A DNA stretch of 64,000 nt, taken from assembly GCF_016920785.2 (NCBI RefSeq), contig NW_024609839.1, positions 22,755,085 to 22,819,084 of the forward strand, written 5' to 3'. The notes under the pieces were generated by a model. It was not told the origin of the DNA. It saw only the letters and a program-made list of their open reading frames with translations, and did not search any database. Each line of letters starts with the position of its first letter. The stretch's first letter is position 1. Source of the DNA: Ixodes scapularis. Lineage: Eukaryota; Arthropoda; Arachnida; Ixodida; Ixodidae. Positions 23,701 to 38,700 of the stretch are shown here, one piece after another. The translations under genes and the position numbers were made by a program.

Positions 23701-26700
23701 TCATACTCATCTGGCTTACCTACAAGCTGTTTTTGTTTTACAGAGCTGTGGTCGTAACTGGGAATAGAATGTGAAGTCGAGGTACTTTACCTGTGACTAT
23801 TTAATAAAGGAAGATATAAGATTCATTTTGGGGACCGCAGACGTACACAGAATTGCGGGTTCAGTTGCTTCAACTCGTGTTTTGCGCGGAGGTAGATACA
23901 TGAAAAAGAAAATTCATATGCTTTTGCATAAAAAAAAAAAGAAACGTGATGTGATTTAAACTAGAGTCGTAGTAAAAAGAACCCATCTGAAGCAACAAAC
24001 TAAGTGGTAAATTTGGTGTCCGCCGAAACTCCGAAGTCGTGTTTGCGCCAATAGTGTCGCGCTGCGTTGTCGACCTCTCAGTAGTGTCAGCGTCCTAAAG
24101 CGGCAGCCCTAGTGGCCCGTGTGCATCATCTTTTACTTCGCTACTCTTGATTCGGAAAGTGCGAACGCCTTCACTGGCGCCACTTGATAAGCTGCCATTA
24201 GAGCTGCCGAAGATCACAAGATTACCTTCATATGGATGGCCAGGGATAAAATTATGCATCACACAATAATCTTGAACTATATTGCCATTTATAGTTTTCT
24301 TGTGGCAGCAAGACGACGGCTCGCGGAAGTTCTTTGTTGCTTTTAATATTTGCCATGCCATTATCGATAAAACGTTCGCCGTTCAACGTGCTGCAGTCGA
24401 GGCATGATAGATCGTGAGCGTCGTTAATTGATAATCACGTGTTCGTTTAGACAGGAGCGGGAGTTCCGTTGCGTAATGGAACAATTTAGAAAAAAAATAT
24501 TGGGTCAAGCGAAAAACTAATTTAATTGAGCATTGTCTTGTTCCCTTTGCTGTCGATGATACACCAACGTAACTGTTTGGTTTTGCTATGCTCAAAACAA
24601 GTTTTGACTGTATAATTATTTAATCTTTTCACTGTTTATGCACCATAGGTATTTCATGGGCTAATCTCAAATTTCATGCACATCGTGTAGTTTATAAAAC
24701 GATCAGAATTGTTGTCCAGGAGGTTGTTCCATTTTATGTGATATCCCTTAATCTATGACCTAGGAGCTTAGATAAAAGACAAACCAGTGTAAGATAATCG
24801 ACGTATAATAAAAAAAACCATATCGTGTTCTCATCACTTCTACATAATTTAAGTGTTTAGTAAGTTTTTGCCAACAAATACTGTGAGAAAGTGTCGAAGA
24901 ATAATATTAAGCCAAAACAAATGGCGACGACCCATACATTTCCATCTCCGTCAAAACTTAAAAGTGTATATTAAACAAAAGCCTATATATCTCACACCCA
25001 TATATGACATCTGATTATTGCTGTTATTTTAGACGATGCTAGCTAAGATATCTTCATATTGAACAAAACATAATAAATTAAAATAAACTATTCAAAAATC
25101 CTTAAAAGTCGTACAGTTATAGTTTAGTCCTGTATACAAAGTTGTTTTTCCTGATGAAATAATTTCAACTCAAACTACAAATCCTGTGCGCTTGTCGAAT
25201 TGAATATATTGAAGATTTCATTTGCTATATAATTTATGCCATAACTTGGAACATTAGAAATGGCATTATTTAAACTAGGTAAACTATTGTCAGGTAGGTA
25301 CCATATTTTTAACAAAATAATTTTAATAAAAACTTGGACGACGCTTAAGCTTTGCCTTTAAAGAGTGGAACGCGATGGCGTTATCAGGCCCCGTTCGCAT
25401 GGCCCTCTCATTCGCCGTGCAAGCGTGCCTTGCACGGCGTGTGTGGCCAGCAGCCAAAGGGTCGTTCGTTCGAATACCGGCTAAATTTTTTAAATAATGT
25501 TTTTAAGGGAAATGATTTACTTTATAAAGTGAAATAATTTGAGACATGCGGTGCCTTTTAATTCCCATTACATGTTATATTTTAATTACCTTCATTAGAC
25601 GTATGACGTCATATGAGCCTTGTGGGTTGTTTGAAGTTCCCGCACGAGGTCATGTGGCTGTGACGTCATGACCCTATCGACCAATAAGGATTTTGGCGTC
25701 GCGCCACTGAAGCCGGCGTGACACAAGCTCCTTAATCCTATCGCGTTCATACAAAGTTTGTATATTTATTTTCCTTAAAAAAATACGTAGCAAGTTTTGC
25801 TGTTGCGCGAAATGTAAATAAGTCTGGTGTAACACACAAATGGTCGACTTGTGGCGATCGCCCAAATCTCAAAATTTATATTTGGTGAGTCAAAAATTCA
25901 AGAACTAAAATATGCCTTAAATGGGATTTCACTATCGTTCTAGTCACGAGCTGGACCGAAGCAGATATTATCAAAAGTTTTTTTTTAATCATCGCCTTTT
26001 CTCGTTTATTTTGAATTAAATCAGCCATTTATAATTGTTATGTTTTGTATTCGAACATGATTTATTTAATAACAAGATAAGCGGCGGGCGAAGCGTCGGC
26101 TTTCATGGGCCGTTGGTCTACCGTCCGTTGGTCGTGCTGCGCACGATTTGGGCGCGGTGGTGACGCGATACGCGATTGGATGGTGGCGCTACCTCCTAGC
26201 GGGCCGTGCAGTCTATACACTACAATATTAATCAAAGCGTGTCCTTCTTCACACCTTTATTTTAATTATTTGTAGACTCGAGCTGTGAACATATTAAAAT
26301 TTGACCAAATCAGGGAACGCGAAAGACCACCCTCGGAAAACGAGTGCGATCATACACAGGAGGTCTAGAGTGAAATGAACATAATTAACGTTGTTTCCTG
26401 GTCATGTATTTTTAGAGGATAATAACATGCTAGGGTAAACACTATTGACGCAGAGTAGCATTTATTCTGCAACTTTAGATTTGTTCAAAATACTGGGCTG
26501 ACCGTCGAACCACGCCTATATTCCCCAAGCAGAATTGGCAACGTTAACCCTCTACTGGCAGATCAACAGTATTGTAGACCTAAAATAATCTTCAAAATGC
26601 AAATCTGCAACTCTAAATTTAGTATTCTTGAGACACAAGTTCTTTATTAAATGTGATAAATATATTTAGAAATGTTGCAAGCTGGTGCTAGAATAGCGAA

Positions 26701-29700
26701 AAGCGCGTGCTTTTTCATACTTTGGAGTCCATCTTGAAGACCGCGTTCTGGTTGCAGTAGCGAAAAAAAATTCAGTTAAAAAAATTAACATTTGTGTAAC
26801 TATGAAGAACATGCACATTAGATCCAAAATTTAATGTTTCCAATTGTTCAATACCTCTGACATAGGCATGTGTATGTATTGTTAACTGGCAGATGAAAAA
26901 TCAATGTTAACCGTTTATACAGGGTGTCACAAAAGAAAATTTACACCGTCTTTTTTACCGTGACAATAAGCTAGGCATCGCCGAACGCTCATTTTCCGGC
27001 CAAAGGTAGTGCTAGAGGTCACAATCAGATGCCAAAGTTTCAGCCCGATCCTATAACTTAATCAAAAGGTATAAGTGATTTTCTCAAAATTTCAATGGGA
27101 AAATGGAGCCGATTTTCGCCCGTTTTCGGTTTCTGGTGCCGTAGAGCGCCATGTGTTCTAAAACTCCGTCGGCCGCCATTTTCCCATTGAACTTTTCAGA
27201 AAATCACTTGTAACTCTTGATTAAGTTATCGGATCGGGCTGAAACGTTAGCATCTGGTTCTGACCTCTAGCGATACCTTTGGACGGAGAGTGAGCGTTCG
27301 GCGATGCCTAGTTTATTTTTGCGGTAAAAAAGACCTTGTAAATTTTCTTTTGTGACACCCTGTATATAGTTCAAATTAAGAAGAAGAAGAAATATTGCGG
27401 TAACTTTTAGTGTATGCATCTTTGAGTTACAAAAAAGAAATAAACCAGTTGCACAAATTGTTGACGCGTTCGTTCTTATCTAGCCAGTTGAAGGTTTAGA
27501 AAAAAAGCGCGTTTGCTGGTGGTCAGGCTACTAGGAAAGCACACCCAAGCATACCCAGGGATGAAGCGCGAGCTTCTTTCTGCTTAAAGTGGGGGGCCTC
27601 GAAAGCGATTGTAATAAAAAAACTAAATGCGGCATGAATCCATTCTTGAAACAATGATATAGTTCAATCAATTACTCAATTAGTCACAACACAGTCTAAA
27701 TCAACTGAAACGCGTATCGATGAAACTTACAGTAGGCGGAAGTAATAAAAAAAAAAAAAAAAATCACGATACGAGACCGACGTTTTATTGGAAAGGAACT
27801 CGTGTCGTTCGTTATTTTGTTTGTTTTTTATTGATTTTAAGCAAGTAAATAAATCCCGATTTCTTCATTTATTTGCCCGATAATATTGTCTCTTTGTTCA
27901 GTACTTCCACATGGCGTGAGAAACAAAATTTGCCAATATTTGCGCTTGCTTACAATTTTGTGGGCGTTAAGTGCACGAAGAAAGAAAAAAAATACTACCT
28001 TGTATGCGATCCTGATGCCGCCGTTGTCCGCAATATTTTCTCGCAAATTCCGCAACCCATACAGCTGTAATTATGAATGTAAAGAAATTATATTGCCTTC
28101 TTCTAAATCACAATATTGCTGTAGTATTTGCTATTTCTCTCCGAAATTCGAGAAATTGATATTGTACAGAGAATACGTTCAGGGGGAAAACATCAACTAT
28201 AGACAAGCGGTGAAAAATAAGCTGATAAATTTGAATCACAAATCAATAAAAACCAGACACGTCATCAATCTTTGTCTTAAGTCAGTCTTTCTTACACAGC
28301 CCGACCCAGAGCATGACGCTTGGACGCCAAGTAAATACGAACATTATTTCAACCAATATTTTTGAAAGGGGTTTTTTGATTGAAATAACGTCATTCCAGC
28401 AATACCACAATTATAATCACAAACTAAAGGCTACCTTTCCACGCCCACCTGGTACTAAAGTCTCAGCGGCTTTCGCTGGCTTTCTTCTAAGTTATAACGT
28501 AGATCTTATCATTGGACTCCTGTGGCATTACAGTCGCTCCAGAGAGACTTAAATCTCCCGTAATTGGTGCGAAAGTACCTATTCCATGTAAATAACATAC
28601 AGTGTGTTTATTTTTCAGCCGCACAATTTTTTAAATAAAGTAATAAAAGTAATATGAATGAGGTTTTCACGGCGTGTTTATATTGCTCGGCGAATATTAG
28701 ATAGAAATATAACCATCACTATCATCAAGCTAATTAACTAAAAAAAGTTTTCGTTTTAACTTTTTCATTGCTTTAATTAGGATATATGTTTATGTTAAAA
28801 AATTTAATTCGCTTAACCAGCCCGTGTTCCGATATTTGTTTTCGAATTTAATACTTAACCAAACATATTTTTCATTCAATCCGACAAGCCCGCGAAAGTG
28901 GGTGCTATAGACAAACTTAACTACATTGGCCTGATAAAAGTGCTGAATTTGGGGACGAATATCGCAGAACACGAGCTGATTACGCGAAATCGACAAAAGA
29001 AAAATCGTGGCACACGAGCGCCTCAAGGCTTGTAATGTAAAGAAATATCCTTATACAGTAATTAAAAACCTCATTCACAAATTTTAGTTAGTTAGCTTGA
29101 TCATAGTGATGGCTATATTGCCAACAAATATACGCCAAGCCTTATAAACAGAGTGAAAACCAGATTTATATAACTTCTTAACCCTTAATTTAATAGTTTA
29201 GTGCATCTAGAATACATACACCCTGCAAGTGTGTTTAGAAAACCGTCGTGTAAAAGCGCACTACAAATGGATGCAAGGCTCAATTAGCGTCACACTGAAT
29301 GGGACTCACGGTAAATTTGCTTAAGAGTAATCGAGACCGTGGCGTCATGGCGGGATTGCGATTTCGACTTGACGTCTAATTTACTATTATGAATTGCGCG
29401 TTTTCGACATTTTTTTACCTTGATTAATCCCAAAATTGATTCAAATTTTTGCAAAAGAATAATGCAGTTTGTAATCCACTTAAGAAAGTAGATGTATTAC
29501 CCGATGAAGGGTGTGAATTTCTAAATAAAACAGTTTTTTTTACATGGTGTTGGGAGTTAGATTAGTGCCGTCTTCACCATGCATTTATAAGGTTTCGTGG
29601 AAATGAAATGAAAAAATTACCGTCATGCTAAGTTGAATAATTAACTAAAAATGTGTTAGCTTTAGAATTATTGGTCTCGGGGTCATGTTGCCATTGCGGT

Positions 29701-32700
29701 ATTGACGGCAATTATTAATAGAGTCAGACCAATTGGAGGAATCTACAAAAGCAACGGTTTTTGAGATATTAATGGATAATTGTTCGCGTTCTTTTGCCCG
29801 ATTTAAAAATTGCGCTTAAAAAGAGCGCATCAAGCCCTGCCCACAATATGGTTGGAAGAGTGACGTAGTTGTTTAGGTCACGTGATCACTTGTTTTGTCG
29901 GTGCACCCTCCAAGCTTACGCTGCCGAGATAGTTACAACATTATTGAAACGACCACGTCCCTCTTCGCGTCAATACGGGCGGGGATTGATGCACTATATT
30001 TATTTTAGCGTAATTGTTTTGCAGTCCGTTGAAAAACGCGTAAGTTAGCTGACAAAAGTCTCAAAAACTATTACATTTGCACAATTTTTTTAGTTTGGTG
30101 TAGCCTCTAATTGTAATTTGCTGTAATACTGCAATTCCGACATAACCCCTACAACCAATAATAAAAAAGTTTACTGGGAGATCCTAGTTAAATAATCAAC
30201 TTGCCAGGGCAATTATCTCCTCATCTAATGTCCACCGAGCTTCATAAGTATATGGTGAAGATAAGGGTTGCCTGACGCCCAACCCCCTTTAAAAAAAAAG
30301 ATCTGCTCGAATAAAAGACAAACACTGTATATTGCCGGTTTTAAAACATTTTAAAGAAAGCAGGATGTGCGTTTTTATCTAACAGTAGATTGAACTGAAA
30401 TCTAGGCAATTTCTAGTATCATTGGAGACTACGTACCGGCATGCCAGCTTCTTTGTCTCTAATAGCACTGTATTGATTGGTGAAACAATGGGCCTGAGAT
30501 TCGAATTTCTTCCGCACATCAGGGCTCCACCAGTCGTGAAGCTTTCCAGTATCGTCAAATTGGCTGCCTGTAAAAATGAATATTGTACCTAATTACATAG
30601 CATCCCTAGGAAGAGATGTTTGTTTCTTTGAATGAACACTGGTACGCACTCAATGCTAAGATAATGTTGCCACATTCCGCGATAAAAAAGAATAAAAAGG
30701 AAGTGAACAAGGAAGAAGATTACGGTGTCGACCTAAAAATGCGAACGGATTTTGAGATGGCCCGAAAATGTCGCGGAGGGACCACGGCTTGTAAGATGGC
30801 GGTCAACAAGAGCCCAATGGTGAGCCCGCAGAATGAGAGGTAGCCTGGAACGGAAAACCTCAGAAATGAGGCGAATGGGGAAGTGAGGGAAACCTCTGAA
30901 ACATTTTTTTGACACTAAATATACTGAATGTCTCGAACGTCTTGCTGCCGAGCGTCGTAGTTCGGTTCATTTATTTTACGTGTTCACACTACCTCTCATT
31001 TTAAAATTTAGAAAGTGGACACCGTTTCTTAATTTTTATTATTTTGCTTTCATGTAGTTGACGTTGTATTATGGTGATTGAGGTGTAAATTAGTTTCTTG
31101 TATATTGTATTGTTTAAATGCCTGTTTATTTTTTTTCTTCGGTAAACATGAACAGTATTGCCACGCATTTTCTTATTGTGCTGAAAAGTTTTGTTCTTGC
31201 TAATGTTTGTAGTCCGTTCCACAGGAACCTTAAATGGTCCGTAGTATCCTCTAAATTAATAATAAAAAAGTGCGAGACCCAATCGGAGGTACTTGAAGCG
31301 ACGTAGGTGACTTTCGGCAGAGACTAGAAAAGCCTCAAAACCATAGTTCACTTCTGGACCCATGCGCGGCCATCGCCACTGAAGACCACTGGAAGATGCG
31401 ACTTCGTCCAAGACCGTTGACGCAGCGACGATTACGCTACGGATGACCGACATATGAGCTCTAAAAGCATAACTACGATGAACATCAAAAAACACTCTTG
31501 TGGTCCTATCAAGAACACTGTGCTACTCTTCAAAAAAAAAAAAAGATACTTGTGCAGTGTTCATTTTTAATCTTGTTGAATATAAATTTTATTTATTCCA
31601 GCAAGCATGATATTTTTCTTCATTCGAGCGGTTGTCCTAAATCTTGAAAATGCAAACTCACCCAGTGGGCCGTGCGTTAGTTTACCCTCTACAGATTTAA
31701 TTAATTTTACAGATTAGTATCAACCCATAAGAGTAACTGCGTCTTTGTCTTGCGTTTGCAGATCGCCAAAATGATCTTGACTAGCTCAATAGAACTGCCA
31801 GCCACTGTGTTATTAGAACTGCCACTGTGTTATTTCAAAAACGCAGCGTGCACCAGCTTTTTTGATTTTCCTGGAGAAAGTTAAGTGAGACACCCGCTGG
31901 ATTCAAAACTGGCACTAACGCTGTCGCATGGAAAGCCAGCTTTTCTTCACGTTTTCAGACATAGCCTCCAAAGGCGAATGCAACTAGTACTGAAACTTTA
32001 TCGTTAATGTTTATAATAATAATAATAATAATAATGTTATAACTATTTTTATTAATAATTAATAATAATATTACATGTTTATTGCACGGACAGATAAACC
32101 AGGTAGAGACACGGGTTGATCAAACCCATCTAGTGCATGTGTGATGAACATCACCTTGATGAGCATGGTGCGTGAATTCAAACAGAAAATCACAATTGTT
32201 AACAAACATTGTTTCCATATACACTTTAGTACAAAAAGTGAATTTAATATGAGTCGTCACAGTATATGTGACACCTCACTACAATCAAATCCTGTGTGGC
32301 TTGTGTGGCCGAAACCCAGCCTCCAGCGAAAGTTGGAGCGCCAAAACTACTTCATCCAATAGCAGTGATTTGACAACCTAACAGTTGCTTTCATGTGATT
32401 CAGCGCCACTATAAAGAAGGGAAAAAAACTCCCTGTGCAAATCGCAAAAAAATATAAAGCACAGTGTAAAAATGTCCAGAGATTTAGCAACAAGAAAAAA
32501 ACCTGTGGTTACACATAGAAATAAAAAAAAACCAAGTATGGTTCAAAATGTCCAGTAGTTAAACTCAATGCAGATGGAGTTGCCAAAACAAAGTCAAAGT
32601 AGATATCGTAGGGCATGTTTAAGTTTTCCTTAAGAATCCGTCTCAAATATGTTGCCAGAAAATTTATTAAACATGTCCGGCGTATAAAATCGCATCAGTC

Positions 32701-35700
32701 TTCTACCAGACTTTGTTTACACCTTGGTACTTCAAAGCGTGTTGTGTGTCTTAGTGAGCGAGATGCAACGTGAGGAACTTCAAAAATGGTTACTCCAAAA
32801 GTATTTTAAAACAACCGTTTTGGAGAACAGAGCTCGACATAGCGGGAAATTTATTTTAGCTATTTGTTCCTGTTTGTCGGTATCTGAACCGTTTATAATA
32901 CGTTTAAGTGTTTATTTAAAGCATTGTCTACTTTGTCGTGCCACAGGTCAGAGCGACCACCAATGATAGTGATTTCATATCTGAGAATGCTATAGGATAA
33001 AAGGTTAATATTCAATCATTTACATATGGTGAGACGAGATATGTTATGTTACACAATAGGCTAGATAGACGTCTGAGCATTTTGCATACAGTTCCTCGAT
33101 GTGTATTCCATGACGTCACTATCGAATTTAACACCTTTTTACGTTCTGTTGTTACGATAAGAAACGGGGGTGCAACGACGCGAGGTGCATGATGACAAAT
33201 GTAAGAATAGAGGCGCAGTGGGAACAAGAACTTTGAAAGGATTATGGAAACATGCGAGATTCGCTTTTGTCTTGTTAATTTTTAAAGAATAGTACTCAAA
33301 CCACTTCATCAGACGATATGTATCTTTTTGAAACAAGGAAATTGATTTGTCGTATGTCATATGGGGTTACAACAGTAAAGTGCCATGGCCTACTGATGGA
33401 GATTTTTTTTTTAATATGTATTTACTGGTGTCCAACCAACAGCGCGGCCTGGCGGCCGGGGTTTTCAGAGCACGGAGTTGGGGCACGGGTCTGGTGCAGG
33501 GGACTGGTGCACCGGTTAAGGATTCGAGGCGCCGTTAATTACGACATCCGGATGCTACCCAGTCTGAGTTTGAGTCCTTGCCCAAGAAACATAATACTTT
33601 GGTGACGAGGTCGGTCGACAGGCAAGAACTTCACTGGGAAGTGTGGTCACTCAAGGCGAGCTGGAGGAATCTGACAAAAGAGCTTGGACATCCTCGGCCG
33701 AGCGTCTCAGCTTTTTACTGTGAAGCCAACGGAGTCGAAGAGCCTTTAAAGAGGAAAGCTCTGCTGTAGCTTTCCTCTTTAAAGGCTATTAAATTTAAAT
33801 TAAATTTGTGGAGCCAAGGCTTATGAGGCAATATGAGTACTCGTCACACCAAGGACACGTGAAAACCTGAGCGTTGACAAGCTGATGACGCTAGTGCTGA
33901 AGCATTATGACACTCTGCCGTCAGAGCCTTTCAGCAGAAAAAAAGTTCGAGCGAAGAGACCAGCAGCCCGGGGAATCCATTGCCAGCTAAGTCGCAGCTT
34001 GAAACAAGTTGGCGGCTTACTGCAACTTCGGGACCTTGGTGACATTGGTGATTGCGACAACATCCACCACCGCGGGCGTAGGCTCGGCTACAGCTGTTAT
34101 CGGCGCCGCCGGCACGAGTGACGTTAGATAATGGTACCATAAGGTAACATTAGAAAAACAGCAATCTGCTTTTGTACGCAGGTGACTAAACTTTTGATGG
34201 AATAATAATATTAATATTATTGATAATACAATAATTTTATAATGCATTAATTTTGCGTGCCTAAGCAAGACTAAAATCGATAATCTCAGCAGCTGTCAAG
34301 AACAAAATGATTCCTCTTCACGCAAATATTCATACTGTGAGGAGACAATGCTTCAGACATGTTTCTGTACAAGCGCAGTCTAGGGCAAGGTAACTCACAT
34401 ATTCCGTAGTTATTAGTATGGACTGTATATAAATAAATTGGTACTTACCAAGTGTATCGAGGCCGTGTGTTATTTCGTGTGCCGAAGTCCAACCAGTCGC
34501 TCCCATTTTTACAGCACTGTGTTAAATAGTAGAATGGGTAGGGACATATCTTGGTTTATTAGAGCGTAGAATTAAATTATTGTAAAGACGTACTACAATC
34601 CAGATTAAGTCGCTTAAAGAGCGAATATAAATGAATTAATATATAGTAAATATCTTATTTGAAATAACCTCTTTAGTGTCGTGCTACTTAGGATATGTGC
34701 TATTTCCCTTTAAAAAATTGTATATATTGTAAGATGATTTAATTGTAACTTTATTTCTTTAGTGAAAACGATGAAAAGGGCATGCTTAATCGCGAAAAGA
34801 GGACACCCGAACGACGAAATGCGCACCGATCGCCTTAATTAATACCGAACGACGAAACACACACCAACAGCCTCAACGAATTACAACCTTTCCCACCAAT
34901 GTAAATAATGTACATAAACTTTTTTTATTTATCCTTTTAACGCAATTTAACGAAATCGTGGCGCAGAAACTCGGGAGCTAATCGCCAAGATAAGACGTTC
35001 GACGCAAGCCACCACAACCTCGGGCAACCCAAGCAACGGAACAGCGTGTACGACAGCGGCTGCAATGAAGAAGCTCGATAAGAAGCGAGGAGTAGTCTAA
35101 TCCGCGATTACAAAGCTCATCAACCAGATAACAACAGCTATGAACCAACTTCCCGCGCAGCAAGGTACGTTTAAAGATACGATCACTCTTCTTGCGTTAA
35201 AAGAAAAATTGCTTTGGAAGCTCGACGCTCTGATAGCGGACCTTCTTGATGAGAGAAACATGGAAGAAGAAATGGAAGCTGGCCTCGGCGATGAAGATTT
35301 CATCAGCATAGCCAGGTCGAGAGCTTCGAGTTAATTAAAGAAACTACAGCCAAAGAACAACGAAACGACCTCTTCGGCCTCTAACAACGCGTCACGTTCA
35401 GAGGGACAAGAGACGAACGATGCGACTGTGCCAAACGTGAAATTACCGAAGCTGGGCTGCCGAAATTCAACAGAGAGCTGGCAGAGTGGCAGACATTCTG
35501 GGACCAAATTCAATCGTCTATCAACCAGAACCCCGTCTTGTCTCCCGTGGATCAGCTAAAGTACCTCAAGGGCACCTGGTCAGCCGAGCTGATGCGGTGA
35601 TCAAAGGAATTCCGGTAACCGGTGACAACTACGACATGGTCATAGAGCTGCTCAAAAAAGCTTTAGTCAAGCTTCTGTCATCGTGAACGACCACCTCACA

Positions 35701-38700
35701 CACCTCTTGAACGTAAAGTAAATCGCAACGTCAGACGCAGCGGATGAACGCCGGAGACTCTATGACAATGTGATGACCCGGATAAGGAGTTTAAAAAACC
35801 TCGGAGTGTACTCGGACTCCTATGGGGTAATACTGCATACAGTACTAAAGAAGTCTCTTCCTTCAGAGCTCGTTCTCAGATACAATCGCAGCTTGATTTT
35901 TGAAAAACAACAACAGAGCGAAGACAAAGATGAACTCCTTAGGCTTCTCAAGTTCATTGACATCGACATGGAGACCAGAGACAAGTGCCGCCAGCTGACA
36001 CCCCACACATCAGAACAACAAACACCCGATTTACATCGCCTAGAACGCCACTCCGAGAGGGAAGGGCCGGCGGCAGAATTAACCAGTGCCAGGAAACCTG
36101 AACTAAGGCGCTGCGTATTCTGCAGCTCTAAGGAGCACAACTTGGAGAACTTCAGGGCACCTCGAATGATAAAAAAAAGACAAGCTAAAAGTAGAAAACA
36201 GGTGCTCTCGGTGCACTAAACTGTTGCCTCGCTCCAGAGAGAGCAGATCAACGCACAAACTTTAGTGTGTGATAAGCTCTCCGCAAAAACACTTGACCGT
36301 AATGTGTGACCCCAAGTGGGCGGCGACAAGGCAGCCGGCTAACAGCAGCGGCGACAAGGCCCGCCGAGATTGTAGTCGAGGCTTTGGAGGTTCAGGAAAT
36401 CTGCGGAGAGATCCTTACTTTCACTAATGGCGACATCATCAGAAACCTACGAAGATAAGTGTTCACACTCGCTGATTTACTTGTGGGGTACTGTCAAGGG
36501 GAGCGTGGAGTGAGCATTCTAATAGGAGCAGACTACCATTGGAGGGTTACCGCCGGAAACGTACGTCGCGTCAACCTTTCATTGACCGCAGTGGAGACCA
36601 TTTACGGGTGGTCTCCACAAGGGCCCATCAAGGTAAGCAACGCCGCCAACATCTGGTTGAAGACAACCGTTTTCAAGATTGACGACGACGATGAACCTCC
36701 AAGGTTGGGCCGTGGCGACCCCTTCCACTAGGCCTATCAAGGATGACACCAAATCATACGGGGACGAGAAACCTACGGTAAGGTTCGACGACAGTGGTGA
36801 CACTCCTGCAAGGCCTATCATGGGTGATCGCGATCCGTACGACTTCTCCTCTGCGGGCCGCTCGCTTTCGACGTCTTCTCCGGTTGACGTTTACGGAAGA
36901 CCGGTTCCCGTCCTAACCGGGGAAAAAGCGCATCAGAAAGAGGAACTGCTTTGGCGGTAGTACGACAGGGCACAGAGGCATAAGGCCTTTGAACAAGACA
37001 TCTTAGAAAAGGAAGCTAGGGGATGTCCTGATGAAAAGGCCCCAATCTGGTTCGACCCACTTCCCAGGTGCGACAACGCGCCAATCACGTCTAGACCATT
37101 TGACTTCAGGAGGCCAGTATACAGGTACACACTGGAGAGAAGGCTGCTCAGGTGGGAGGCATTGCTGAGGAAGCAATACAAAAGGGTTTAGAGCAAGATG
37201 AGGGAAAACGCGCGATTGCAAGAGGCTTGAAGGCCCCCTGAGAAGCAGAGGTTTTACAGGCAGCCTGAACTGCCACAGAGAGGCAAGATATCGCTGAGGG
37301 GGAGGGGAGACAGCGAGGAGGTGACTCATGATTCACTACGCCATCTTGTTACATCCCGTCCCTACGATTACTTCGGCCTGTCCTGTTCAGGTGCTGACAG
37401 ACAAAAAAGCGGCGCAGGCTGAAGAGGTGCTTCGGAGACAGTACGAGCAGTACATGCAGCAGTTGAACGGCAGGAAGGACAGGAACCAGGAGAAAGCTGT
37501 TGCACGCTTGGTGGAGTGTGAAAAGAGGCCCGTTCAGGCACCTTTGGCAGAGGTTACTTCGTCACGTGTTGCCCATTTCGGAAGACCAGTTCAGGTGGTT
37601 TCTGGAGAGAAAGTCGGCCAACAGACGGAGTTTTTGTGGCAGATGCACGAGAGGTCTGAATCAAGTAGGAACATTCAGGAGTCGAGAAGAAGGCCTGTAG
37701 AAGAAGTGCGCAGGTCTCCTCGCGAGCAGACACAGACATAGCCGCGGGCAAGAGCAGGCTATGAACAAGGGGTCCTTGAGGGAGTCGAGCCCTACTGAAA
37801 AAAACCATTTGAAATTCAAACGGGTGGCAAACTGGTAAATCAAACGGGTGCAAACTTGTCGACCCGTTTGGATCAAACGTGATTATGGGATACGGGTAGC
37901 CGTTTGAAACGGTACCCGCTCGAAACGGTACCCATTTGATACAGGTGCCCGTTTGATACAGGTGCCCGTTCGACGTTGCACGTGACCACATGTTTGAACG
38001 TGCCATTCGAATTGGGAAATTATGCGCTAGCCCTAAACGGGGATTGTCTGGTACGTTGGTTATCGTAAACTTATTTAAGACGTTCCGAAACTCATAAACC
38101 TATTTATAACATGGAGGAAACACGTAGAACAAGTGTGCTCACGTAGGTGCGTGCAAATGGACAGGAAAACAGACACAAAAGATTGTTTTCAATTCTCCTC
38201 AAATTTTATTACGTCTTCTGTAGTCAAGTACAAACGTGCAAGCGATCTGTGAAATGTGAGAGGCACTCTAAGCTTTTATACAACTGAGGAGATAGCAAAC
38301 CAAACAAGAAACGAGGTAATTCTAAACTATGATTGTAGACGTTCGGGAAATTATTCGCCCGGCTGCCGCGGGAATAGTGGCTGCATAATTATATAAATAA
38401 TTTGGAAGAGTAGGAGTAGAAGAACGGTCAATCGTTGCCAAGAAGCAGGTTGCAGTGCACTTACCATAAAAATAGCGGACTTGAAAGATGTAATCCGTGA
38501 TAGTTGTCGACACTGTCAAAGCAGGACAACCACACAAACACAAATGAGAGGGAACAGCTTCTTGGAAGTTTCAACGCGATGTGGCGCACAAGTGTCAGTT
38601 GCCAAACCCAACCAAAACGCAAGAATTCCTGACTTCTTCGAAGAATCGCTTGTTGCCGATATAGACGTAGGACTTTTCGAACACTGATAGCTTTGGTGCA

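Noticed and set aside
27873..28365. Plus-strand open frames over M13 exon 9
   Set aside because: They are the antisense of a conserved exon and extend into AT-rich intron without features.
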